Shown: positions 47,288-57,059 of the stretch, piece by piece
Position numbering within the stretch: the stretch's first letter is position 1
How the letters are laid out: every line of letters starts with the position of its first letter
Source: Bacteroidota bacterium
Lineage (GTDB): Bacteria > Bacteroidota > JABWAT01
Length of the DNA stretch: 64,000 bases
Direction: 5' to 3'
Assembly: GCA_023151185.1 (NCBI GenBank)
Contig: JAKLJL010000006.1
Span: 124,001-188,000, forward strand
The notes under the pieces: model-generated
What the model was told of the DNA's origin: nothing
What the model saw: only the letters and a program-made list of their open reading frames with translations
Database searches by the model: none
Translations under genes and position numbers: made by a program

Positions 47288-48579
47288 GGTTTGGTCCTGG
47301 TTGAGTCGATTGAATGGGTCAGAACGCCGGCAAGCTGCCGGGTAAGATTTTTTCTGGTAAAGGCTTCAATTCCGGTTTTACCACCCGGCGTTTTCATAAG
47401 GTCTTCCGGATTGGTTTCTGCTAGCCGGTGAGCATTTCCGGCCTGATTCAGCAAACTCCAGGCATCTCCCGGAATCGGCCCTGAGAATAAAATCGGGCAG
47501 CCGGTACTGAGATATTCAAATAATTTTCCGGTTAGAACATGTGTGTTTCCAGGTTCCTGATTAATGACCAGTAAAAGAGCATGGCAGGAAAATAATTCTT
47601 CCAGCGCCCGGTCATGCGGTAAATAGCCAAGAAGACGGGTGTTGGCTTCAAGTCCGTTTTCCCTGATCAGGGATAAAACTGAACCATCTTCACTTCCGGC
47701 AAATTTAAGTTCAAGGCGGGTTTTTAATTCCGGGTTGTCTGTTAACCATCTCCTGATCGTCCCGAATACTTCTGCCCAGTTTTTAACAGGATACATATTT
47801 CCGATGTACCCAATCACCAGTTTATCAGGTGGCGGTTGAAGTGTTCCTGCCGGTAAGTCCTCTTCATCATATCCGTTTGGGATAATCGTAACCGGCCGGG
47901 TGGTAATCCGTGAAAAATCAGTTTTCATAGACTCTGAGACAACCACAATGTCGGTGGCTGTTTGCAGGACTTTTCTTTCGAGCCGGTGATGGAGGCGGTC
48001 TGCCGGCAGGGTTAGTCTTAATTTCTGGTAGTAATCGATTCCTGTCCAGGGATCTCTGAAGTCGGCAACCCAGGCACATCCCGTTTTTTTAGAAATTGCC
48101 ATGGCCGTCAGATGAACACTGTGAGGGGGGCCGGAACTGAAGATGACCGGAATTTTTTCTTTTTTAACCAAACGGATGCCTTCCGGTACTGCCGTGAACC
48201 GCCAAAGAACCCGGGCATCGGGAACGAACAGATTCCCCCTGATCCAGACCGAAAGTTTTTCTTTCCAGGATTCTTTAGAGGACGACCCTTTTTTTACAAA
48301 GGCAACACCGGTTTTTTCTGATTTTTTCATGCCGGTGAACAACTTATAACCGGCGTAGGGCTCGGGGATAAAGGTCCGGTTGATGACGGTTCCGGGAGGG
48401 ATATCCTTTTCCAGAGATGGATCTTCGGCCGGAAACTCACCGTTTTTAACCGTCAGAATAAATGGTCTGAAACCGAATTGGGGCAGAAATTTACAAAATT
48501 TCAAAACACGCTGAACACCCGGTCCACCTGCCGGCGGGAAGTAATAACTGATCAGCAGAACTGGTACAGGGTCAGACAT
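47284..48579 (-). CDS. Glycosyltransferase family 4 (WbuB-like)
   Basis: 431 residues. The N-terminal SYYFPPAGGPGVQRVLKFCKFLP and the C-terminal KLFEYLSTGCPILFSG with the preceding nucleotide-sugar pocket fit GT4 (GT-B fold). It would add a sugar to a lipid-linked or polymer acceptor at the inner membrane. The gene overlaps both the YfhO gene (8 bp) and the oxidoreductase (4 bp). Confidence 0.87.
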   Translation of the reverse strand: MSDPVPVLLISYYFPPAGGPGVQRVLKFCKFLPQFGFRPFILTVKNGEFPAEDPSLEKDIPPGTVINRTFIPEPYAGYKLFTGMKKSEKTGVAFVKKGSSSKESWKEKLSVWIRGNLFVPDARVLWRFTAVPEGIRLVKKEKIPVIFSSGPPHSVHLTAMAISKKTGCAWVADFRDPWTGIDYYQKLRLTLPADRLHHRLERKVLQTATDIVVVSESMKTDFSRITTRPVTIIPNGYDEEDLPAGTLQPPPDKLVIGYIGNMYPVKNWAEVFGTIRRWLTDNPELKTRLELKFAGSEDGSVLSLIRENGLEANTRLLGYLPHDRALEELFSCHALLLVINQEPGNTHVLTGKLFEYLSTGCPILFSGPIPGDAWSLLNQAGNAHRLAETNPEDLMKTPGGKTGIEAFTRKNLTRQLAGVLTHSIDSTRTKP

Positions 48580-51031
48580 TTTTCCTGTTTCTGATTAAAA
48601 TGACCAGAGCAGAAAGCACCAGCCCATATAATAAAATAGAACCGGTGTAACTCATTGTCAGAGAAGCCGGAACCATTTCAGGCTTGAATTCCAGGGCCAC
48701 AGAGTGGGTTCCAGCCGGAACAGTAATTCCTCTGAATGCCACATTTGCTTCATAAACCGGCGTTTCAGTGCCGTCAACGTAGGCCTTCCAGCCGGCGGGA
48801 TAATATATTTCTGACAGGAAGAGAAATCCGGATTCCTTTGAAGATGTTTTCAGCTCAATTTTATGCAGATCTGAGCTGACTTCGGTAACAGTTGCAAGAG
48901 AATCAAAACCAACTGCTTCTGGAAGGGATACATTCAGGTAAGTTACTTTTTTAGGATCCCACCCGGGTGTGTTCAGTTTGTCAATCCGGGTTTGGAGATC
49001 CCCGATGGTTTCTGTTTTTTCTGTGAAAAAATATTTTCCACGGTATCCGGTAAATTCCATTGCTGTCTGGCGGGATTCATCATCAATGAAGGCAGGCAGA
49101 AGCGGGCCGATCTGCTGATTCAGAGGCTGGGGAATGACCAGATACTTAATCCCGAACGCTTGCAGGATTCCCCAGTTAAACGGCAGTTGGGGGTCAGTTC
49201 CCTTGTAAAGGCACTGGTCGTAGATATTTTGAAAATTGGCCAGTTTGGCACCGTGGTATCCGCCAATAGACTGGTGGTAGTAATTAAACCGGGTACTTTG
49301 GAACAGGTTCCCGACCGGGAGAATCCGGAAATCGGATTTATCATTCAGGAGAAACTGATCAAGCCCGGATTCTGCGAATGAGGATTCGTAGGTTTTTTTT
49401 GATTTTAATTCTTCAAGGTACTGGCGGTTGTAAGCCCAAAGATCCGTCAGGATAAGAAGAAGCAGTAAAAATGCAAGCAGGTTTTCACGTATTTTTCCGT
49501 AGGCTGTTCCTATCAGTAAACCCATTGCAAGCAGATTAAAAATGAGGAATTTCCATACTGAAGCAGAACTTAATTCAGCCCGTTGCTGCTTCAGATAGTC
49601 AATTGTTTGAGCATCATATTGTGCGGTTTCGCCTGGTTTCAGAAAGGAAAGGGAACCTGAAGCAAAAAGAAGAAGGAGTCCGAAAGCGAAAACTCCGCCA
49701 AAAACCAGCCAAACCTTTTTCATATAAGCGGCAGGGCCACCTTTTTTCGAGGTTTCTTCAATAAATCCCCGTACCCCGATAACGGCAAGAACCGGAATCG
49801 TCAGGCTTAAAATGACCAATATCATAGAGGGGGTTCTGAACTTATTGAAAAACGGGAAATAAGTCATCATCAGGTTGGCCAGCACCTGAAAATTGCTTCC
49901 CATTGAAAGAACCCAGGTTATCAGGGAGATCACCCAAAGAGAAAGGGTTAGGCGATCCAGGGGGCGGGTAAAAGTCAGGGCGGCCAGCAGCAGCAGGATT
50001 GCCCCGAGGTATTGCGGGCCTTCTGTAAACGGCATCTGCCACCAGTAAAACGGTGAATGTCCGCCAAAGTAGTTCGCAGCAAAAAAGGTAACCGATTCAA
50101 CCCAGTCAAAAGACCATGAAAGCGCATAATCTGCCGAAAGACCAGCAGATCCTGAGGCTAACGTTCCAGCCCGGATGGTAAACTTTGAGTATTCGTAATT
50201 TACCAGATACGGGAAGGCAATAGAAAGACCGGCAAGAAGAAATGCACCAGCAATGAGTATTCCGCCAAGTGACAGAGTTTTCCAGTTTTTTGCCTTGATC
50301 AGATCGAACAGCCATAAAATTCCGGGTACGGCGAGCGCCAATAAAGTATAATAGGTAATCTGCGGATGGCTTGCACGAAGCTGGAGGGAAAGAATCAGGG
50401 CAAAAAAGGCAGCCGATTTCCAGTTGATTGTTTTCAGCAGGTAGTTAAAACTCAGAAACATCCAGGGAATAAAGGCAATTGCCTGGAATTTTGTATTGTG
50501 GCCAACCTTCAGAATTATAATGAAGTAGGTCGAAAGCATGAAGGCAATTGCAGCAAAGGCGGCCAGATAGGAATTGGTTGTAAAAGTTCTTGCATATAAA
50601 AAGGCACCGATTCCCATAAAAATCAGATATGTGGCCCTCCAGTCAATAAGGAGGCTGACCAAACTTAACCCCCAGGAATCAAGCCCCGGAACGGGATTCG
50701 GGAGACTGATCATGTAACCGGGCATTCCGCCAAACACATTCGGGTTCCAGAGTGCCATTTCGCCGGTTGTTTTCACATAATCCATTAACACTCTGGCGGT
50801 TCCCAGCCATTGCTGGGTATCTGATGCAGGGAAGGTTTTTCCCTCAAACACCAGTGGAAAAAGGAAGATTAACGGAGTCAGAATGATAATGGCGATCGAA
50901 ATCCAGAAATGAAAATCAATTCCGGAAGCACTTTGGCTTGAAGCTGATAGAGGCGCAACCGGAGTTGTTTTTACTTGTTTTGGCGTTGTTTTCACGGGCA
51001 TTTTCCTGTCGATTTCAGGGTTTTGTTGCAT
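48572..51031 (-). CDS. YfhO-family polytopic membrane protein
   Basis: 819 residues with about a dozen membrane helices and a C-terminal soluble domain. FPASDTQQWLGTARVLMDYVKTTGEMALWNPNVFGGMPGYM is the YfhO family's periplasmic loop, and PAGWKAYVDGTETPVYEANVAFRGITVPAGTH is its C-terminal motif. Members are thought to act as GT-C-type transferases that modify teichoic acids or surface glycans; the role here is unproven. It overlaps the methyltransferase gene. Confidence 0.87.
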   Translation of the reverse strand: MQQNPEIDRKMPVKTTPKQVKTTPVAPLSASSQSASGIDFHFWISIAIIILTPLIFLFPLVFEGKTFPASDTQQWLGTARVLMDYVKTTGEMALWNPNVFGGMPGYMISLPNPVPGLDSWGLSLVSLLIDWRATYLIFMGIGAFLYARTFTTNSYLAAFAAIAFMLSTYFIIILKVGHNTKFQAIAFIPWMFLSFNYLLKTINWKSAAFFALILSLQLRASHPQITYYTLLALAVPGILWLFDLIKAKNWKTLSLGGILIAGAFLLAGLSIAFPYLVNYEYSKFTIRAGTLASGSAGLSADYALSWSFDWVESVTFFAANYFGGHSPFYWWQMPFTEGPQYLGAILLLLAALTFTRPLDRLTLSLWVISLITWVLSMGSNFQVLANLMMTYFPFFNKFRTPSMILVILSLTIPVLAVIGVRGFIEETSKKGGPAAYMKKVWLVFGGVFAFGLLLLFASGSLSFLKPGETAQYDAQTIDYLKQQRAELSSASVWKFLIFNLLAMGLLIGTAYGKIRENLLAFLLLLLILTDLWAYNRQYLEELKSKKTYESSFAESGLDQFLLNDKSDFRILPVGNLFQSTRFNYYHQSIGGYHGAKLANFQNIYDQCLYKGTDPQLPFNWGILQAFGIKYLVIPQPLNQQIGPLLPAFIDDESRQTAMEFTGYRGKYFFTEKTETIGDLQTRIDKLNTPGWDPKKVTYLNVSLPEAVGFDSLATVTEVSSDLHKIELKTSSKESGFLFLSEIYYPAGWKAYVDGTETPVYEANVAFRGITVPAGTHSVALEFKPEMVPASLTMSYTGSILLYGLVLSALVILIRNRKNV

Positions 51032-51821
51032 GAACCAGGAGTCCGGTTCCAGTTTTCCACCGGATTGCAGTATCCATCTGGTGCAATATAAGGATCGGGA
51101 TGAAGGTAATCAGGTAATAGACCGGAAGGAGAAGAATAAGACCCATCCAGATGTTGAGGATCAGAATCGGGTATTTAATAGCCAGTTTCCAGCTGATTTT
51201 CCCAAAGGTGCCATAGGTGAACCGGATGGAGTCTACCCGGAATCCGGCGGTTTCAAGTTTTTCTCTCATATCTTCGGGTGAATACCCATCACGGGCATGC
51301 TCCTCAATAAATCCGGTTCCGTGCTCATCGTGGTCATGGTCGGATCCGCCCTGGTCGCTGGGTGTCGAAATCAGCACCTGTCCCCCTTTTTTAAGGGAAG
51401 TATAAAAGTTGGCAAGTACTTTACGGTCTTCTTCAATGTGTTCCATTACATCCACACAAAGAATAAAATCGTAACTGTCCGGCGAGGTGAACTTAGTCAG
51501 ATCAGCCTTGCTGACGGTAACCGGCAAATTCAGTTTCCGGGTGAATTCGCTAAATGACCTGATGTGATCTTCGTTCAGATCAACCGCATCCAGTTGGGCT
51601 GTCGGCTGGTTAATCGCCATAAAGTAAGAATACTGGCCGAATCCCATTCCAGCATCCAGAATTCGACGGGGTTTAAGCTGCGGGAAAATGGATCTGATGG
51701 CTCTTCTGATGTACCATTCCCTCAGAAATAAAGTCCGTAAAACATTGAAAAACAGAATTTTAAGTGGCGGTGAGTTTTTCAAAAAGGCAGAAAGACGAAG
51801 TTTAATCGGGTCGTATTTCAT
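51015..51821 (-). CDS. Class I SAM-dependent methyltransferase
   Basis: 268 residues. RRILDAGMGFGQYSYFMA (motif I), AVDLNEDH (post-I Asp) and FILCVDVMEHIEED are the methyltransferase 11/25-type signatures. A C-terminal hydrophobic pair (ILNIWMGLILLLPVYYLITFIPILIL) may anchor it in the membrane. Its place between a GT2 and YfhO suggests a sugar or lipid-linked glycan substrate. This is inference. Confidence 0.83.
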   Translation of the reverse strand: MKYDPIKLRLSAFLKNSPPLKILFFNVLRTLFLREWYIRRAIRSIFPQLKPRRILDAGMGFGQYSYFMAINQPTAQLDAVDLNEDHIRSFSEFTRKLNLPVTVSKADLTKFTSPDSYDFILCVDVMEHIEEDRKVLANFYTSLKKGGQVLISTPSDQGGSDHDHDEHGTGFIEEHARDGYSPEDMREKLETAGFRVDSIRFTYGTFGKISWKLAIKYPILILNIWMGLILLLPVYYLITFIPILILHQMDTAIRWKTGTGLLVHATKP

Positions 51822-51825
51822 AAGA

Positions 51826-52761
51826 TCATAGATTGAGTTTGGTTCTGATTGAATAAGAATCAGACCGTGAGTACATTTTTGTGATCATCTCGCCGATAAA
51901 TCCGGTAGACATAAACTGGATTCCCAGAATCATCAGCAGCATTCCGAGAAAAAGAATCGGGCGTTTGGATATGGCAATTTCTCCCTGAAGCCATCCGATG
52001 GTCAGCCAGAGATTGATCCCCAGTCCGCCGGCAAGAAACAGAGATCCCAGTCCGCCAAAAAAGTGCAGCGGCCGTCTCATATACCGGGAAATAAACAAAA
52101 CTGTCGCCAGATCGAGGAATCCCTTTAAAAAACGATCCATTCCGAATTTGGATTTTCCAAATTTTCTTGGATGATGGATGACCGGTAATTCAGTAACCTT
52201 AAAACCGGATAGATGGGCCAGTGCAGGAATATACCGGTGCAGTTCACCATAAACATGTACATCTTTGACCACTTCATTGCGGTAAATTTTGAATCCGCAG
52301 TTAAAATCATGCAGCCGGAGACCGACTAACTTTCCGGTAACGTAATTGAAAAGCTTGCTGGGAAGGGTTTTTGAAACCGGATCATGGCGGATTTTCTTCC
52401 AGCCGGAAACGAGGTCCCAATTTTCAGAAGTGAGTTTGTTTACCAGATTGGGGATCTCATACGGATCGTCCTGAAGATCAGCATCCATAGTAATCACGAA
52501 TTCACCCTGTGCTTCACTGAAACCGACTGCAAGCGCAGCACTTTTGCCATAATTTTTCCTGAACCGGATCACCTTTACATTCTCGTGGTCGGAAGCAAGG
52601 CGGGAAAGTATCTGCCAGCTTTTGTCAGTACTTCCGTCATCAATGAACAGGATTTCATAACCTAGGTCTGCTTTCGTGCAGGACTCATGAATCTGGTCTC
52701 TGAGAATCCCCAGAGAGTCTTCCTCGTTGAAAAGGGGGATAACGATGGTCAGCTTTGCCAT
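51826..52761 (-). CDS. Glycosyltransferase family 2, dolichyl/undecaprenyl-phosphate type
   Basis: 311 residues. The GT-A fold starts VVIPLFNEEDSLG-like (IVIPLFNEEDSLG), with DDGSTDKSW and the metal-binding DADLQDDP. Two C-terminal membrane helices (about 230-290) match the DPM1/GtrB/ArnC class that makes polyprenyl-phosphate sugars. It is first in the glycan group and would supply activated sugar to YfhO-like transferases. Confidence 0.9.
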   Translation of the reverse strand: MAKLTIVIPLFNEEDSLGILRDQIHESCTKADLGYEILFIDDGSTDKSWQILSRLASDHENVKVIRFRKNYGKSAALAVGFSEAQGEFVITMDADLQDDPYEIPNLVNKLTSENWDLVSGWKKIRHDPVSKTLPSKLFNYVTGKLVGLRLHDFNCGFKIYRNEVVKDVHVYGELHRYIPALAHLSGFKVTELPVIHHPRKFGKSKFGMDRFLKGFLDLATVLFISRYMRRPLHFFGGLGSLFLAGGLGINLWLTIGWLQGEIAISKRPILFLGMLLMILGIQFMSTGFIGEMITKMYSRSDSYSIRTKLNL

Positions 52762-52826
52762 CGGGTAAAATCTCCTGTTTAGTAAACAGATATAAACCTG
52801 TAAGTTACGAAAAATAAACTGTTATG

Positions 52827-53591
52827 TCACTTCAGGAAGAGATGATCCGGGTAAGAGACTTGGGTCAGATTCAGTCCGTGTGCTTTTGCAGCCGGCCCGG
52901 AAGAAGACCGGGTGGAGTTCAAAAACAGATTTTCAAAATCCACCGGACTCATTCCATGCCGCATCGCATGGAGCTGGGCTCCGGTAAGTGCTCTGACCAT
53001 GCCGTAAAGAAACCGGTTTGCCGTGATCCGGAACCTGAAACGGGAGTCTTCCCGGTGCCACCCGGCAGAAAGAATTTTGCAGACTTTTGTTTCTGATTCG
53101 TCGCCTGCTTTGCAGAATGAACTGAAATCGGATTGCTTCAGAATACAACCGGCATACTCATCAAGAAGTGAAAAGTGAACCGGCCAGGGATAAAACCATT
53201 CCTGGTGACGGTTTAGAGGTGAGGGAAGGGAGTTGAGTGTATACTCGTACGTTCTTGACAGGGCCGAAAAGCGGGCATGAAAACCGGAAGTAACCGCAAA
53301 TCCCTCCAATACCGCCACCGGTTCATTCCCCAGTATTCCATTGATTTTGTGGACCCAGCGGTACAGGTCAAGTTCAGTTTCAAAATCAGCATGGAACCAC
53401 TGACCCGAGGCATGTACCCCTGTATCCGTTCGCCCTGCACCCGAAATATGACTTGTAAATTCTGGATTTGCTACCCGGATTGCGGCTTCAAGAATGCCCT
53501 GTACTGTTTTTTTTGCCTTTTCGGGAGGCTGTATCTGCCATCCATTGAACGCACTTCCGTCATATTCAGTACGGAAAGCATACCGGAAAGC
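52827..53591 (-). CDS. truA: tRNA pseudouridine synthase A
   Basis: About 255 residues. It converts uridines 38-40 of the anticodon stem-loop to pseudouridine. The nucleophile Asp57 lies in GAGRTDTGVHASGQ, and FRTEYDGSAFNGWQ at the start is diagnostic. The chosen start puts it four bases after the previous gene; longer starts would run into that gene and lack family support. Confidence 0.93.
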   Translation of the reverse strand, partial: AFRYAFRTEYDGSAFNGWQIQPPEKAKKTVQGILEAAIRVANPEFTSHISGAGRTDTGVHASGQWFHADFETELDLYRWVHKINGILGNEPVAVLEGFAVTSGFHARFSALSRTYEYTLNSLPSPLNRHQEWFYPWPVHFSLLDEYAGCILKQSDFSSFCKAGDESETKVCKILSAGWHREDSRFRFRITANRFLYGMVRALTGAQLHAMRHGMSPVDFENLFLNSTRSSSGPAAKAHGLNLTQVSYPDHLFLK

Positions 53592-53595
53592 CATT

Positions 53596-54270
53596 TCAGA
53601 AATGGTAGTTGTAACTGACCAGAATTCCATTTCCCCACCGGCCGGAAACCGGATCAACCGGCGAAGCCCAGAGGGAAGCCGGTGAATCTGGTGAATTCAT
53701 CCCGGTTGATTCCTTATCGCCGGTTTTAATCAGTCTGAGAACATTAAAGGCTGAAACTGCATGATTGATGAACACTGCGCCGACCACAAACGGGACTGCA
53801 GATCCGGCCAGATCAGCCTTCCGGCGTTTTTCCCGGTAGGTGAACCGGTCTGATTCAGAGTTCCATTGCCAGTAAAAGTCGGGGTTATTATCCGGAAAGG
53901 CGGCCTCAATATTCCGGTCCCGGCGCATGGCAAGGTTATAATCGAAAATTGAATTATAAGCTCCCATTGCCAAAACCAATTCCCGTGAAGTTTCTTTCCC
54001 GGTATAACCGGCCTTGTTCTCTGCATAGTTGAGGGCATTATTCAGAAGCGAGTTTGAATAATAATCCAGGGAGTAAACCCCAACAAGTAGAACAGCTTCT
54101 GTTGTCAGGAAATATTTCAGGTAACCGGTGTTACCCATTTGATATTCCCCCAAACCCGGGATGGCCAGTGAATACAGAATATATTTATACGATTTGGGAT
54201 TTTCGGCTGGCTGTGCTGTAGCAGCCACGGAAAAAAAGGCAAAAAAAAGCAGTGAAAAAAGGTGTTTCAT
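53596..54270 (-). CDS. DUF5683-like membrane protein
   Basis: 224 residues. A signal peptide ends at ATAQ. SLAIPGLGEYQMGNTGYLKYF is the conserved PG-x-G-x-Y/Q-x-G-type motif of DUF5683-like proteins, and two hydrophobic segments follow (AVLLVGVYSLDYYS and AGSAVPFVVGAVFINHAVSAFNVL). No activity is known to me. It overlaps the ccmF stop by 4 bp, so it is transcribed with the ccm genes. Confidence 0.65.
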   Translation of the reverse strand: MKHLFSLLFFAFFSVAATAQPAENPKSYKYILYSLAIPGLGEYQMGNTGYLKYFLTTEAVLLVGVYSLDYYSNSLLNNALNYAENKAGYTGKETSRELVLAMGAYNSIFDYNLAMRRDRNIEAAFPDNNPDFYWQWNSESDRFTYREKRRKADLAGSAVPFVVGAVFINHAVSAFNVLRLIKTGDKESTGMNSPDSPASLWASPVDPVSGRWGNGILVSYNYHF

Positions 54271-56519
54271 AGATCAGTGTGTTGTGTTTTAACTCTTCTG
54301 AAGATGGAAAGTGAAAATCCGGTCAATGTGACGAAGGTACCCAGCCAAACCAGTCCGATAAACGGTTTAACAGAGGCTTCAATAATAAGGCTTTCGGGTT
54401 TAGGGTTCAAGGCCATTAGATCTGCCCCTTCAACCAAAATCGTAATCAGCCCGTTAGAGGCATCAATGGATTTAACCAGCAGCCGAACCCCGGAGGGTGA
54501 CTCACCCGGGGTTGACCTGGGGTTACGGTCTGCACCAATTGCATAAACCGCCGAGACAGAATCTTCTTTTCCGTTTTTACTGACCAGGAAATCCAGGCGG
54601 ATTTTGATATCGTCCGGATTCATTGACAGGGGGACAAACCGGGAAAACGTGATTTTCAGGTCTCCAACCTGTTTCGATTCCAGTTTTTTAAACTGAATTT
54701 CGTTCGAATTGGCCGGTGTATCCTGTTTTTCGATGGTCACAGGTTCTATGTAAAGATCATAGGCAGGTCTTACCAGAATATCCGGGATTTTCATCCAGGC
54801 CTGAGAGTAAGTGCTGAAATACATAATAGGGAGGAGTTCGGAAACTGAACCATCCTTTTCAGCAAGAATTTTAAAGGCATCCCTTCCGTCACGTTCAGCA
54901 GGTCCCTGATAAGTCAGGTCATAGCCGAAAACGGAAACTTTTGTTCCCAAAGGCAGGACATATCCCTGAGATTCGTCATATTTTCCCGAAGAAATAAATC
55001 CCAGGAGGAGAAAGGCAATTCCAATGTGGGCCAGTGCCCCGCCTGCAAGCCGGGCATTTCCACGGATAATCCTGACGAGGACCTGAACATTTGCAAAAAA
55101 AGCAAAAAATGCAGCAAAGCCCAAAACTGCCATTCCGGCATCCCGGGCGCCTGAAAAGATTATGATCCCGGTTGAAAGAACAGAAAGTGTGACGGGCAGA
55201 ATCAAATTGGAAACCAGTACCTTATATCCGGTTTTGGAAAACCAAAGAAGTTGCCCTAGGCCGATCAGAAGGGCAAGCACAACCGCCATCGGAAGTGCCA
55301 AAGTATTAAATCCGGTGGCATCGAGTGTGATCGGTTTTCCCCAAAGTTGCGAAAAAACTGGCAGGGAAGTGCCAATGATGGTTGCAATTGCCAACAGAGT
55401 GAGAACCAGGGCTCCGGCAATCATTGCAAATTCCCTGGAATAGATTTCTTTGGTATAAGCCGGTGCAGGCATCCGTTTCCACCGGTAAATCATCATGATC
55501 AACCCCATACCAGCGAAGGTCAGGATAAAAAGCAGGAGCTGGTTATAAAGCCCAAGGCTTGAAAAGGAATGAACAGAAAAATCTGCAAGGACACCGCTCC
55601 GGGTAAGAAACGTCGAGTATACCACCATGATGAACGCAAAAAGAGCCGTGAAAATGGTAAAACGTTTAAGAGTTCCGGTCTTTCGTTGAACCAGCATGGT
55701 GTGGATGCACGCAACCGTTGCAAGCCAGGGTACCAGTGACCCGTTTTCAACCGGGTCCCAGGCCCAATAACCTCCCCATCCCAGAGTTTCATAGGCCCAA
55801 TAACCTCCCAGCATGATTCCGGTTCCTAAAGCAAGGGCAGACCAGATTGTCCAGGGCAAAGCCGGCCGGATCCAATCGTCATATTTTTCACGCCACAACG
55901 CAGCAAAGGCGAAGGAAAACGGGACCAGGGCCGAAGCAAATCCAATAAATAAAACCGGTGGGTGGATGGTCATCCAGTAGTTTTGAAGAAGTGGATTTAA
56001 ACCCCGCCCATCCGGTGGGATAAAACCATCGGGAACCTGTCCGGGAAATGCCTCATAAATGGTTTTAAACGGGCTCGATCCAATGGTAAGATCGCCAACA
56101 TGAATTCCGGAAATCATCGAGATCAGAAAAGTATTGGCAAGGGCAAATGAGACCATAACATAAGGCTCATACTCCTTTGACGATTGCATGACCAGTAGCC
56201 CAATAATACTCAGAAGAAAGATCCAAAGAATAAAGGATCCTTCCTGACCTGCCCAGAAAGTAGAAACCAGGTATTTTACCGGCAAATCAATTGAACTGTA
56301 GGAATAGACATAATTATACTGAAACTGATGGGTGGTTAAAAGGTAAATCAGGATTGCAAAGACGGCCGAAATCAGAACGGTTCCGGCTGCAAAGGAAACC
56401 CGGGAAACTGCAAGCCACTCAGCGGCTGACTCTTCTTTTTTGCGGGTTGTTATGAAATAACCCAAACCCGACAAGGCGAATGAGACCAGAGAAAACAGGA
56501 CAATGCTTTTATAGATCAT
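54267..56519 (-). CDS. ccmF: Cytochrome c maturation heme lyase CcmF
   Basis: 750 residues with about a dozen membrane helices. The WWD domain WGGYWAWDPVENGSLVPWL and flanking conserved histidines match CcmF/NrfE. It moves heme from CcmE to apocytochrome c in the periplasm. The C-terminal third is a large periplasmic domain. The partner genes ccmH and ccmI are missing here. Confidence 0.95.
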   Translation of the reverse strand: MIYKSIVLFSLVSFALSGLGYFITTRKKEESAAEWLAVSRVSFAAGTVLISAVFAILIYLLTTHQFQYNYVYSYSSIDLPVKYLVSTFWAGQEGSFILWIFLLSIIGLLVMQSSKEYEPYVMVSFALANTFLISMISGIHVGDLTIGSSPFKTIYEAFPGQVPDGFIPPDGRGLNPLLQNYWMTIHPPVLFIGFASALVPFSFAFAALWREKYDDWIRPALPWTIWSALALGTGIMLGGYWAYETLGWGGYWAWDPVENGSLVPWLATVACIHTMLVQRKTGTLKRFTIFTALFAFIMVVYSTFLTRSGVLADFSVHSFSSLGLYNQLLLFILTFAGMGLIMMIYRWKRMPAPAYTKEIYSREFAMIAGALVLTLLAIATIIGTSLPVFSQLWGKPITLDATGFNTLALPMAVVLALLIGLGQLLWFSKTGYKVLVSNLILPVTLSVLSTGIIIFSGARDAGMAVLGFAAFFAFFANVQVLVRIIRGNARLAGGALAHIGIAFLLLGFISSGKYDESQGYVLPLGTKVSVFGYDLTYQGPAERDGRDAFKILAEKDGSVSELLPIMYFSTYSQAWMKIPDILVRPAYDLYIEPVTIEKQDTPANSNEIQFKKLESKQVGDLKITFSRFVPLSMNPDDIKIRLDFLVSKNGKEDSVSAVYAIGADRNPRSTPGESPSGVRLLVKSIDASNGLITILVEGADLMALNPKPESLIIEASVKPFIGLVWLGTFVTLTGFSLSIFRRVKTQHTDL

Positions 56520-56536
56520 AGATAGTTAACCGATTT

Positions 56537-56929
56537 TCAGGACTGAAATTTTTTACCATCAGCCTGCTCGGACTGATATTTTGAAGGACATTTAACCAGG
56601 ATCCGGTCAGAGTTGAATTCTCCGTTTTCAAAACTTCCTTTCACTACCACAGAAGTCGCATGTTCAAAGTTATTTGGCTTAGCCCCATGAAACGTAACCC
56701 GGCGGGTCTCACCTGATTCATCTGTCAGCCAGAAAATAAACGTGTTTTGTTCGGCCGAATAAAAATTTTCTTTCGACTGATCCCAGACACCTTTAATCTG
56801 GACCGCACCCCATGCGGTTTCCGCTCCTTTGAAATTGGTGTAGGGATTTACATTTTCCCTGAAGGCGAAAATTCCGTAAACCGTAAAGGCCAGGATGAAC
56901 AGTCCGCCTGCCAAAAGCTTTTTATTCAT
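56537..56929 (-). CDS. ccmE: Cytochrome c maturation heme chaperone CcmE, Cys-type
   Basis: About 130 residues. One N-terminal membrane anchor and an OB-fold domain (KGAETAWGAVQIKGVW, VVVKGSFENGEF). The heme-binding motif is C114-P-S-K-Y118 (ILVKCPSKY) rather than the common H-x-x-x-Y. Cys-x-x-x-Tyr CcmE proteins are known from archaea and Desulfovibrio, where heme is linked through the cysteine and CcmH is usually lacking. The start overlaps ccmD by eight bases. Confidence 0.92.
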   Translation of the reverse strand: MNKKLLAGGLFILAFTVYGIFAFRENVNPYTNFKGAETAWGAVQIKGVWDQSKENFYSAEQNTFIFWLTDESGETRRVTFHGAKPNNFEHATSVVVKGSFENGEFNSDRILVKCPSKYQSEQADGKKFQS

Positions 56930-57044
56930 GAGATTCTTTTCCTTCGTTCTCAAGTTCACTAACCCTGGCTTCGAGCCTTTTCAGATAAAAAAACAAAGAA
57001 GCCCAGATAATGCCAAGTATTCCGGCTACAAGATAGATTTCCAT
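56922..57044 (-). CDS. ccmD: CcmD-like small membrane protein
   Basis: 40 residues, missed by usual length cut-offs. A single membrane helix (YLVAGILGIIWASLFFYL) is followed by KRLEARVSELENEGKESHE. This layout, a short helix then a charged tail with a KRLE-type segment, and the position between ccmC and ccmE identify it as CcmD, which helps release heme-loaded CcmE from CcmC and the CcmAB ATPase. Confidence 0.82.
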   Translation of the reverse strand: MEIYLVAGILGIIWASLFFYLKRLEARVSELENEGKESHE

Positions 57045-57059
57045 TTTAGACCCTTATTT

